From: Aquificota bacterium | Lineage (GTDB): Bacteria; Aquificota; Aquificia; Aquificales; Hydrogenothermaceae | NCBI GenBank assembly: GCA_013153795.1 | Contig: JAADDV010000079.1 | Location: 1 to 5,260 of the forward strand | Direction: 5' to 3' | Length of the DNA stretch: 5,260 nt | Part shown: one piece after another, positions 1 to 4,882 of the stretch | Position numbering within the stretch: the first letter of the stretch is position 1 | Layout of the letters: every line of letters starts with the position of its first letter | Program-made: the position numbers and the translations under genes | Notes under the pieces: generated by a model | The model's input: only the letters and a program-made list of their open reading frames with translations | Databases searched by the model: none | Told to the model about the DNA's origin: nothing

Positions 1-37
1 TTAAAATGTTAATTTTTGTTTAGTATAAATCTAAAAA

Positions 38-101
38 AAGTTTTAAACCAATTCTTATTATTTATCCTTTTTCTTTATTAAAGAATTCTTTGGTTTTAAA
101 A
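38..101. repeat. Imperfect inverted repeat
   Basis: The left arm is 41-56 and the right arm 81-101, with a loop of 24 bases (57-80). AATTCTT (50-56) pairs perfectly with AAGAATT (81-87). After a four-base bulge (88-91), TTTTAAACC (41-49) pairs with GGTTTTAAAA (92-101) apart from one extra T. It could be a weak terminator for a gene left of the window or a worn element end. In such AT-rich DNA a chance origin is possible. Confidence 0.3.
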
Positions 102-156
102 TTTTGCCTATCTAGGTTTATTATTAGATTATTAAGCTTTAATAGATAAAAAAAAG

Positions 157-194
157 AAGGAGGATGTGTTATGAAAGTTTATTTACAACACTAG
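157..194 (+). CDS. Seven-codon ORF behind a strong Shine-Dalgarno; possible gene remnant or leader peptide
   Basis: A near-perfect ribosome-binding site, AAGGAGG at 157-163, lies seven bases before ATG at 171. The reading frame is only MKVYLQH before TAG at 192-194. A weak candidate promoter lies upstream (TTGCCT at 104-109, 17 bases, GATTAT at 127-132). The strength of the ribosome-binding site against so short a frame suggests either the front end of a gene whose body was deleted or a short leader peptide. The stop codon overlaps the ribosome-binding site of the next mini-ORF, an arrangement typical of tightly packed operons. Translation is not proven. Confidence 0.25.
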
Positions 195-247
195 GAGGCA
201 ATATGTATGTTATTCTTTTCATTCTTAAACCTTTAGATTTTATTTAG
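193..247 (+). CDS. Fourteen-codon ORF with strong Shine-Dalgarno; start resembles that of Cas2
   Basis: AGGAGG at 193-198 precedes ATG at 203 by four bases, and a second ATG in another frame at 207 by eight. From 203 the peptide is MYVILFILKPLDFI and then TAG (245-247). Its first five residues, MYVIL, match a common beginning of Cas2, where the family typically continues VYDI with the catalytic Asp. Here the sequence departs from Cas2 straight after residue five and no Asp follows, so at most this is the stump of a deleted gene. Five residues are weak evidence, and the identification is only a hypothesis supported by the worn repeats downstream. Confidence 0.2.
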
Positions 248-416
248 ATAATTTTCGCATGTTAAAAACAAAATTTAGGATATCATATTATCACCAATAA
301 GAAAATTTTTCAAAATATTTTTGAATGTTTTCAAAAGTTAGTGGTAGGACAAAAACTGCTCAAAATTAACTTTTTGCTTTAAAACACAAAGATTATCATT
401 TTGTATAAAACTTCAT

Positions 417-536
417 TTAGTTAAGTAGTCTTAGCCGTTCAATTTTATGAATACTTATCAGACGAAAGGCAAGTCCTACATCTACAGCTTCATAGACATT
501 ATTTACAATACTCTTAAAAGAAAAATAAATCCTAAA
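417..536 (-). pseudogene. Short open frame of 39 codons, possible coding remnant, unidentified
   Basis: An open minus-strand frame without a start codon runs from just after a TAG (537-539) to TAA at 417-419. The middle portion reads IVNNVYEAVDVGLAFRLISI, which has a natural mix of residues rather than the Lys/Asn/Phe/Ile bias of random AT-rich translation. I do not recognise a family. A 39-codon open frame can arise by chance, so this is listed only as a possible fragment. Confidence 0.2.
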
Positions 537-567
537 CTAATTAATTTCTAAAGTAGGTAAAAGCAAG
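536..567. repeat. Degenerate repeat copy A
   Basis: The right half (551-567) reads AAGTAGG then TAAAAGCAAG. It matches the best copy at 802-822 with one substitution and a four-base deletion of CGGG. The left half is poorly conserved, so the left boundary is approximate. Confidence 0.4.
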
Positions 568-602
568 AAATGTTTTGTATTTGAACTAATGTTTTTATCC
601 TA

Positions 603-656
603 GTCGCAATACCTTCAAAAATTGGAATGAATCCCAAGCTAACGGTAAAGACTAAG
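603..656. repeat. Degenerate repeat copy D, interrupted or compound
   Basis: Positions 603-618 match 788-803 at 15 of 16 bases, including an exact GTCGCAATACC. The expected right half does not follow directly. A similar right half with small gaps (CCCAAG, ACGGTAAAGACTAAG) lies further on at 633-656, so the copy may carry an insertion of about 17 bases or two partial copies may be joined. Confidence 0.4.
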
Positions 657-716
657 TTTGCAAAAGCATTAAAACATTGAATTTCAACATAAAAGCTTTA
701 CTTGGTTAAAGATTCA

Positions 717-745
717 GACCAATTCCTAAAGCGGGTAAGAACAAG
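717..745. repeat. Degenerate repeat copy B
   Basis: CGGGTAAGAACAAG at 732-745 matches the best copy at 13 of 14 bases. The left half (717-731) aligns loosely to 788-804 with short gaps. This copy lacks the four bases TAGG, while copy A lacks the adjacent CGGG, so both lost one unit of the imperfect tandem TAGG-CGGG found in the best copy. Confidence 0.4.
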
Positions 746-787
746 TCATTACCAACAAAGTGAAATAGACAGATTAATACTAGATGT

Positions 788-822
788 GTCGCAATACCCT
801 CAAGTAGGCGGGTAAGAGCAAG
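788..822. repeat. Best-preserved repeat copy C
   Basis: This 35-base copy contains both conserved halves: GTCGCAATACCC at the left and CGGGTAAGAGCAAG at the right. TACCC (795-799) and GGGTA (810-814) form a five-base stem with a ten-base loop. Length and symmetry match a CRISPR repeat, though the end sequence is not the usual GAAAC/GAAAG type. Confidence 0.45.
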
Positions 823-839
823 AGCCTGTATTTAATATG

Positions 840-1026
840 TTCAGCGAGCACTTTGCAAATGCAATCAATTTGCAATAACCTTTCACATCTTCTTCTAAAG
901 CTTGATTATCAAGCATTTCCCAATTTTCGATATGCATCCCAAACCATATCGCTTTATTATTATCTTATAATTTGAATTTTCTTCACTTTTCAATAACTTA
1001 TAAAAATCTGAGTCTACTTTTATCAA
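840..1026 (-). pseudogene. Frameshifted protein remnant, unidentified (speculatively Csm2-like)
   Basis: Two adjacent minus-strand frames give protein-like sequence that joins across a frameshift near 956-966. The upstream frame, from a possible TTG at 1024-1026, reads MIKVDSDFYKLLKSEENSN and then YKII. The downstream frame continues KAIWFGMHIENWEMLDNQAL, then EEDVKGYCKLIAFAK down to about 851. A second shift near 851 would continue VLAEHIKYR and run into the repeat copy at 788-822. The mix of Trp, Met, Gly, His and Asp is unlike random AT-rich translation, so I think this is a broken gene lacking its C-terminus. The helical pattern at the end faintly recalls Csm2, the small subunit of type III-A CRISPR complexes, but the diagnostic segment that would follow is absent. 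Being a remnant is moderately likely; the identity is a guess. Confidence 0.4.
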
Positions 1027-1043
1027 AAATTTTGAGAAAAATT

Positions 1044-1065
1044 AAATATGATTTAAATCATATTT
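1044..1065. promoter_or_regulatory. Perfect 22-base palindrome, possible operator or weak terminator
   Basis: AAATATGATTT (1044-1054) is followed directly by its exact reverse complement (1055-1065). The core TGAT-TTAA-ATCA has the half-site spacing of FNR/CRP-type operators (consensus TTGAT, four bases, ATCAA). On the minus strand it is followed by AATTTTT, so it could also act as a weak terminator 118 bases beyond the M48 stop codon. With only two G-C pairs the hairpin would be unstable at high temperature, which favours a protein-binding site. It lies just upstream of the minus-strand coding remnant. Confidence 0.4.
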
Positions 1066-1182
1066 TCTAAATTTTTAAAAATGCTCGCTTTTTCCTTATT
1101 CTCTTTTCAAGAATCCATATACAAACTGTGAAACTATTTTACATTATTATGTCAGCTCTTTAAATTTTTTTCGTTTATAAAC

Positions 1183-2463
1183 TTATAATCCTAATCTTCT
1201 TAATCTTCTAGCAGCATCACGCTCCCAACCTCTTCTACCATCTGTAAGTTTTAAAGCTTGCCTGTAATACATAGCTGCTTCTTTATATTTTCCAAGGGCT
1301 TCATAAATTCTACCAAGATAATAATAAGTATCAGGAAAAGAAGGTATTAATTCTTTTGCTCTTTCTAAGTATTTAACACTTTCTTCATAATTTCTTAGTT
1401 CAAAAAGGGCATATCCAGCAATAAAATGAGGAGAAAAATATAAATCGTCTAATTTAGCTGCTTTTATAGCATCTTCTGCTGCTTTTCTAAACTCTTTTTT
1501 TTCTACATAAATAGAAGCTCTAGCTGTTAAAGATGCATTATTATTTGGGTAAAGTCTTATAGATTCAGTTAATAGGTCAAAAGCTTCATATAAGTTTGGT
1601 TTTTTCTGAGAAAGAATTTTTATTGCTTTATCATATAAATCATATGATTTTTTTGTTGCTAAAAGTTTTCTTTTTATTTCTTGAAATCTAGGTGTATCTA
1701 CTATCAAAGGTTTAGTTAAATCATATTTTGATATTAATTCTTGAACATATTTATATCTAGTTTTTGGTAGAGGGTGTGTTAATAACCATTCAGGAGCTTC
1801 TGTTTTTTGGAGGCTTTCAAATATTTTAAATGTATCTAAAAGTCCTCTAGGGTCATATCCAGCTTCATAAGCGAATCTAATTCCTAAAATATCAGCTTCT
1901 TTTTCATGGTCTCTACTCCACTTTAAAGACAAAAGTTGGGCTCCTATTTTACTGAATTGAAGCAGTAAATCAGCATATCTTGTTTGAGATATAAAAATAG
2001 CAGCAATATTATATAAAAAAGAAAGGCCATACATTTTTTCTAAGAATCTTGCATGATGTCTTGCATTTACGTGGCCTAATTCGTGAGCTATAACCCCAGC
2101 TAATTCGTTTTCTTTATTTAAAGCAAGTATTAAACCTCTATTTACAAAAATAAATCCTCCAGGTAAAGCAAAAGCATTTATTGCACTGGTATTTACAACA
2201 TAAAATTGATAATCAAGTTTTCTCGGAACAACCTTAGCTATTCTTTCTCCTATTTGACTAACATATTCTTGCACTTCTTTATCTGGATATCTTCCATGGT
2301 TTTGTTCAATAGCTAAGGGAACATACATTTTCCCTATTTTTATTTCTTTTTCAGGAGGTAAGAGAGTATAAACTTTTTTACCTGTTAATGGGTCATATGT
2401 AGAGGCACAAGAAATAAAAAATAAAGGAATAATTAGCAAAAGAATTATTCTCTTGATTTTCAA
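1183..2463 (-). CDS. M48-family zinc metalloprotease lipoprotein with C-terminal TPR repeats (BepA-like)
   Basis: This 426-residue protein has the layout of BepA (YfgC), a periplasmic protease-chaperone for outer-membrane protein quality control. Residues 1-18 form a signal peptide ending FFIS before Cys19, a lipobox-like site, so it is probably a lipoprotein. The M48 domain follows: INAFALPGGFIFVNRG (95-110), the zinc motif HELGH (127-131, His127 and His131 as ligands, Glu128 catalytic) and EKEAD (187-191) supplying the third ligand Glu187. HPLP at 230-233 matches the loop whose His acts as a zinc-covering switch in BepA. Residues about 275-410 form three to four TPRs. The start is TTG (2461-2463), not ATG, supported by AGGGAGGA (2468-2475) four bases upstream. 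It lies 72 bases after serS and may be cotranscribed. The family is certain; the BepA-like role is inferred from architecture. Confidence 0.9.
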   Translation of the reverse strand: MKIKRIILLLIIPLFFISCASTYDPLTGKKVYTLLPPEKEIKIGKMYVPLAIEQNHGRYPDKEVQEYVSQIGERIAKVVPRKLDYQFYVVNTSAINAFALPGGFIFVNRGLILALNKENELAGVIAHELGHVNARHHARFLEKMYGLSFLYNIAAIFISQTRYADLLLQFSKIGAQLLSLKWSRDHEKEADILGIRFAYEAGYDPRGLLDTFKIFESLQKTEAPEWLLTHPLPKTRYKYVQELISKYDLTKPLIVDTPRFQEIKRKLLATKKSYDLYDKAIKILSQKKPNLYEAFDLLTESIRLYPNNNASLTARASIYVEKKEFRKAAEDAIKAAKLDDLYFSPHFIAGYALFELRNYEESVKYLERAKELIPSFPDTYYYLGRIYEALGKYKEAAMYYRQALKLTDGRRGWERDAARRLRRLGL

Positions 2464-2467
2464 AGTG

Positions 2468-2475
2468 TCCTCCCT
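2468..2475 (-). promoter_or_regulatory. Ribosome-binding site fixing the TTG start of the M48 protease
   Basis: The minus strand reads AGGGAGGA, then CACT, then TTG. A strong Shine-Dalgarno at normal spacing, followed directly by a signal peptide, supports the TTG as the true start codon. Confidence 0.8.
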
Positions 2476-2519
2476 AGAAGTCTTTTTAGAAAAAGATAAA
2501 TCAAAAAGAAAAAGAAAGC

Positions 2520-2537
2520 AAAGCTTGAAAAAGCTTT
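2520..2537 (-). terminator. Weak hairpin with T-rich tail at the end of serS
   Basis: On the minus strand AAAGCTT (2531-2537) and AAGCTTT (2520-2526) form a seven-base stem around a four-base loop TTTC, followed by GCTTTCTTTTTCTTTTT. The hairpin overlaps the serS stop codon (2536-2538). It resembles an intrinsic terminator, but the stem has only two G-C pairs, so it may allow partial readthrough into the M48 gene. No convincing promoter is visible in the remaining space before that gene, which argues against full termination. Confidence 0.4.
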
Positions 2538-3795
2538 ACATATATTTTTTTAAAACTTCTGGGATATCAAATGTTCCATCTGGTTTCTGATAGTTTTCCA
2601 TGATGGCTAAAAGGGTTCTACCAACGGCTAAACCTGAACCGTTAAGGGTATGAACAAAGTGATTTTTACCATTTTTGTCCTTGTATCTTATTTTTGCTCT
2701 TCTTGCTTGAAATGCTTCTGTATTTGAACAGGAAGATATTTCTCTGTATCTGTTTTGGGACGGAATCCAAACTTCTATATCATAAGTTTTTGCTGCTGAA
2801 AAGCCTAGGTCTCCTGTGCAAAGCTCAACAACTCTGTAAGGTAATTCTAAAAGCTGTAGAACTTTTTCGGCTTCTTGAACAAGTTTTTCCAGTTCTTTAT
2901 AAGAATCTTCAGGTTTTACGATTTTTACAAGTTCAACTTTATCAAACTGGTGCTGTCTGAGGATTCCCCTTACATCTTTTCCGTGAGAACCTGCTTCCCT
3001 TCTAAAACAAGGAGTGTATGCTGTATAATATTTTGGAAGCTCTTCTTCTTTTAAAATCTCTCCTGCATGAAGGTTTGTTAAAGAAACTTCTGCTGTTGGG
3101 ATAAGATAAAGGTCTTCATCGCAAACTTTATATAAATCTTCTTCAAACTTTGGGAGCTGTCCTGTTCCTGTTAAAATTTCTGGCTTGACTAAGACAGGCG
3201 TCCATACTTCTGTATATCTATGCTCTTTTGTGTGCAGGTCAAGCATAAAGTTTATTAGAGCTCTTTCAAGTCTTGCAGCTTCTTTATACATAACAGTAAA
3301 TCTTGAACCTGCTAGCTTTGCTCCTCTTTCAAAATCTAGTATCCCAAGTTTTTCTCCTATTTCCCAATGGGGAAGAGGCTCAAAATCAAATTTTCTTGGT
3401 TCTCCCCATCTTTTTATTTCTACATTATCTTCTTCGTCTTCTCCTATAGGGACACTTTCATGGGGTATATTTGGGATAGAAAGAAGAATATAGTTAAAAC
3501 GTTTTTCAATGTCTTTTAGGTCTTTTTCAAGCTGCTCTATTTTCTTGTTTTTTGCCTGGACAGCCTCTTTTGTTTTTTCTGCTTCTTCCTTTTTTCCTTC
3601 TTTATATAAAAATCCTATCTCTTTTGAAAGTTTATTTTTTTCTGCTTTTAGTTTCTCTACTTCTGCAATGAGTTTTCTTCTCTCTTCATCTACGGCCAAA
3701 AGCTCATCAATCATAAAAGCGTATGCTTCATCTCTTGTTTTTAATCTTTCTTTGACATATTCAGGATTTGACCTTATAAGCTTTATGTCTAACAT
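2536..3795 (-). CDS. serS: Seryl-tRNA synthetase (cytoplasmic, class II)
   Basis: The enzyme joins serine to tRNA-Ser using ATP (it also serylates tRNA-Sec where present). At 419 residues it has the normal bacterial length. Residues about 27-100 form the N-terminal antiparallel coiled-coil arm that grips the long variable arm of tRNA-Ser, rich in Glu and Lys. The catalytic core shows motif 1 around 177-200, TAEVSL (234-239) for serine recognition, motif 2 FRREAGSHGKDVRG (264-277) continuing to RQHQF, REISSCSN (351-358), and motif 3 GSGLAVGRTLLAIMEN (386-401). All key elements look intact. The ATG start (3793-3795) has GGAGG four bases upstream. Only nine bases separate it from the preceding TPR gene, whose stop codon adjoins this ribosome-binding site, so translational coupling is likely. 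The many charged residues suit a thermophile. Confidence 0.98.
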   Translation of the reverse strand: MLDIKLIRSNPEYVKERLKTRDEAYAFMIDELLAVDEERRKLIAEVEKLKAEKNKLSKEIGFLYKEGKKEEAEKTKEAVQAKNKKIEQLEKDLKDIEKRFNYILLSIPNIPHESVPIGEDEEDNVEIKRWGEPRKFDFEPLPHWEIGEKLGILDFERGAKLAGSRFTVMYKEAARLERALINFMLDLHTKEHRYTEVWTPVLVKPEILTGTGQLPKFEEDLYKVCDEDLYLIPTAEVSLTNLHAGEILKEEELPKYYTAYTPCFRREAGSHGKDVRGILRQHQFDKVELVKIVKPEDSYKELEKLVQEAEKVLQLLELPYRVVELCTGDLGFSAAKTYDIEVWIPSQNRYREISSCSNTEAFQARRAKIRYKDKNGKNHFVHTLNGSGLAVGRTLLAIMENYQKPDGTFDIPEVLKKYM

Positions 3796-3799
3796 GAAA

Positions 3800-3806
3800 C
3801 CTCCTT
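3800..3806 (-). promoter_or_regulatory. serS ribosome-binding site overlapping the upstream stop codon
   Basis: The minus strand reads TAAGGAGGTTTC before ATG. The TAA of the TPR gene (3805-3807) shares bases with the AAGGAGG of serS, so ribosomes finishing the TPR gene sit on the serS start region. This points to translational coupling. Confidence 0.8.
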
Positions 3807-4815
3807 ATTTTGCATATATATCATTTAGTTTTTTTATTATTCTTTCTTTTAATGGAAGTCCTTTAACGGCCTCTTTTGTTAATCTATCTATATCTGTTTT
3901 TTTTCTGTAATACTCTTCGTAGTCTATTTTTCCTTCTGTAAACTCATTTTCTATTACCCTTTCTGCAAACTCAAGGTAGTCTATAGCTTTTCTATAATCT
4001 CCTTCTTTCATACATTCTTCTGCTGCCTGCTCAAAAACCTTCTCATACTCTTTTCCTATATCCAGGTTATAGTTGATTTTTAAACCTTCTATAAAGTGGT
4101 CTGCAGCTTTTTTTATTTCTCCCTTGTCTGCTAGCTGCTTTGCTTTTTTAAAATAAACTTCTGCCATTGTATTGAAAAACTTTTTTTCTTCTGGCATTAA
4201 TGTAATAGCAGCTTTTAAATCTTCTAAAGCTTCTTTATATTTCTCTAATGCCTCATATGCTTTTGCTCTTGTAAAATATCCATCAACAAGATACTTATTT
4301 TCTGATAATGCTTTAGACATTGCATCTATTGCAGCTTCATAATTTCCTGCGTTATATAAAATTTTTCCCAAGTTATAATAGTATTTGTAGTCTTTTTCTG
4401 TTGATACTTTATCTAAATATTGAAGGGCTTTTTCATCGTTTCCTCTCATAAGCTCTATCTGAGCAAGATAAGAATAACCTTCTTCAAATTCAGGGTTTAT
4501 CTCCAGCGCTTTTTTAAAATCCTCTTCCGCTTCTTCCAGTCTATTGAAATAAAGATGAACTTTTCCTCTTTCAAAATATGCTTCCCAATAATCTGGCCTA
4601 AGGTTTATAGCTTGAGTAAATTCCGCGATAGCAGTTTCTACAGTTTCATCGTTAAGGTCTACAGCTGCTATTTTTCCTCTCCAAAAATAAATTTCAGGAA
4701 CATCTGGGTCTAAAAGTAGTGCATCATCAAGAGAAACTATTGCCATTTCATAGTTTTCTCCCTCATAATCCTTTTTTGCTTTTTCAATAAGGTCGTAAAC
4801 TTCACGATTAGCCAT
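3805..4815 (-). CDS. Cytoplasmic tetratricopeptide-repeat (TPR) protein
   Basis: This 336-residue protein consists almost entirely of TPR helices. Repeats can be placed at about 5-38, 41-75, 77-110, 111-143, 145-176, 178-210, 212-250 and 255-289, several with the typical Ala/Gly, Tyr and Pro positions (for example AIAEFTQAINLRPDYWEAY at 62-80 and FKKALEINPEFEEGYSYLA at 100-118). No signal peptide, membrane segment or catalytic motif is visible, so it is probably a cytoplasmic scaffold with unknown partners. An upstream in-frame ATG at 4858-4860 would add 15 residues. I prefer ATG 4813-4815 because GGAGGG lies seven bases before it, and because the longer version would begin inside the promoter region. 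It is the first gene of the minus-strand group and is closely followed by serS. Its role is not recognisable from sequence. Confidence 0.9.
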   Translation of the reverse strand: MANREVYDLIEKAKKDYEGENYEMAIVSLDDALLLDPDVPEIYFWRGKIAAVDLNDETVETAIAEFTQAINLRPDYWEAYFERGKVHLYFNRLEEAEEDFKKALEINPEFEEGYSYLAQIELMRGNDEKALQYLDKVSTEKDYKYYYNLGKILYNAGNYEAAIDAMSKALSENKYLVDGYFTRAKAYEALEKYKEALEDLKAAITLMPEEKKFFNTMAEVYFKKAKQLADKGEIKKAADHFIEGLKINYNLDIGKEYEKVFEQAAEECMKEGDYRKAIDYLEFAERVIENEFTEGKIDYEEYYRKKTDIDRLTKEAVKGLPLKERIIKKLNDIYAK

Positions 4816-4827
4816 GGTAAAACCCTC

Positions 4828-4842
4828 CAGTTTTAAAAACTG
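4828..4842. promoter_or_regulatory. 15-base palindrome in the divergent promoter region
   Basis: CAGTTTT (4828-4834) and AAAACTG (4836-4842) form a perfect inverted repeat around one central base. It touches the TG of the extended -10 of the plus-strand promoter, covers the likely minus-strand transcription start, and abuts the ribosome-binding site of the TPR gene. It could be an operator for both genes or a small hairpin at the 5' end of the minus-strand message. The function is inferred from position only. Confidence 0.4.
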
Positions 4843-4849
4843 ATATAAT
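4841..4849 (+). promoter_or_regulatory. Extended -10 promoter for the plus-strand gene at 4883
   Basis: TGATATAAT is a perfect extended -10 element (TG, one base, TATAAT). No good -35 is visible 16-18 bases upstream, which is normal for extended -10 promoters. Transcription would begin near 4856, leaving a leader of about 27 bases before the ATG. Confidence 0.6.
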
Positions 4850-4877
4850 TTTACTATCAATTAATTGAAAGTGTCTT
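4848..4877 (-). promoter_or_regulatory. Candidate promoter for the TPR-serS-M48 group
   Basis: On the minus strand AAGACA (4872-4877) and TAAAAT (4848-4853) are separated by 18 bases, matching the -35 at four of six and the -10 at five of six bases. Transcription would start near 4841, about 26 bases before the TPR start codon. Other AT-rich -10 choices nearby are possible. Confidence 0.4.
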
Positions 4878-4882
4878 GACTG

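Larger units (their letters stand above)
536..822. repeat. Cluster of degenerate direct repeats, possible decayed CRISPR array
   Basis: At least four related copies can be aligned, starting near 536, 603, 717 and 788. The spacing is 67 bases from the first to the second and 71 from the third to the fourth, which suits a repeat of about 35 plus a spacer of about 36. The right half shares the motif CGGGTAAGAGCAAG or close variants. The left half shares GTCGCAATACC, found exactly twice. The best copy has inverted arms TACCC and GGGTA, as CRISPR repeats do. Copies differ by small deletions and substitutions and the array is not regular across its middle, so it would be non-functional. Another repeat family or an old duplication is possible. 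Confidence 0.4.
1..1182. other. Gene-poor, eroded AT-rich region downstream of the M48 protease gene
   Basis: No open reading frame of normal gene length exists here on either strand, and stop codons are dense in all frames. The stretch is not featureless. It contains an imperfect inverted repeat (38-101), two short ORFs with strong Shine-Dalgarno sequences (171-247), a short minus-strand ORF (417-536), degenerate direct repeats (about 536-822), a frameshifted minus-strand coding remnant (about 840-1026) and a 22-base palindrome (1044-1065). I saw no tRNA cloverleaf and no rRNA-like sequence. The mixture of coding fragments and worn repeats suggests a decayed locus rather than a plain intergenic spacer; that reading is inference. 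Confidence 0.55.

Noticed and set aside
331..355. GTTAGTGGTAGGACAAAA, loosely like the right half of the repeats
   Set aside because: Several gaps are needed to align it and its distance from the other copies does not fit the phasing.
461..476. GAAAGGCAAG, a possible further repeat copy
   Set aside because: Only the last few bases match the repeat consensus and no left half can be aligned.
869..885. GCAATAACCTTTCA, resembling the left half of the repeats
   Set aside because: It falls inside the protein-like minus-strand remnant (GYCK segment), the right half of the repeat is absent and the spacing (81) does not fit, so it is probably coincidental.
1173..1182. GTTTATAAAC palindrome just after the M48 stop codon
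   Set aside because: It is short, has no loop for a terminator hairpin, and such AT palindromes are expected by chance here.
2482..2495. CTTTTT-AG-AAAAAG inverted repeat between serS and the M48 gene
   Set aside because: The loop is only two bases and the arms are homopolymeric, so a stable or specific structure is unlikely.
2694..3493. Plus-strand open frames of about 90-100 codons opposite serS
   Set aside because: They are antisense shadows of the clearly conserved serS coding sequence and show no recognisable domain or ribosome-binding site.
3509..3910. Plus-strand open frame of 133 codons rich in Ser and Phe
   Set aside because: It is the antisense of the Lys/Glu-rich coiled coil of serS and the end of the TPR gene; the Ser/Phe bias is exactly what reversed Lys/Glu codons produce.
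4420..4713. Plus-strand open frame of 97 codons opposite the TPR gene
   Set aside because: It is antisense to well-formed TPR repeats and has no independent support.
4816..4860. Fifteen-residue N-terminal extension of the TPR protein from the upstream ATG at 4858-4860
   Set aside because: It lacks a Shine-Dalgarno and overlaps the promoter region, while the internal ATG has a strong GGAGGG at good spacing.
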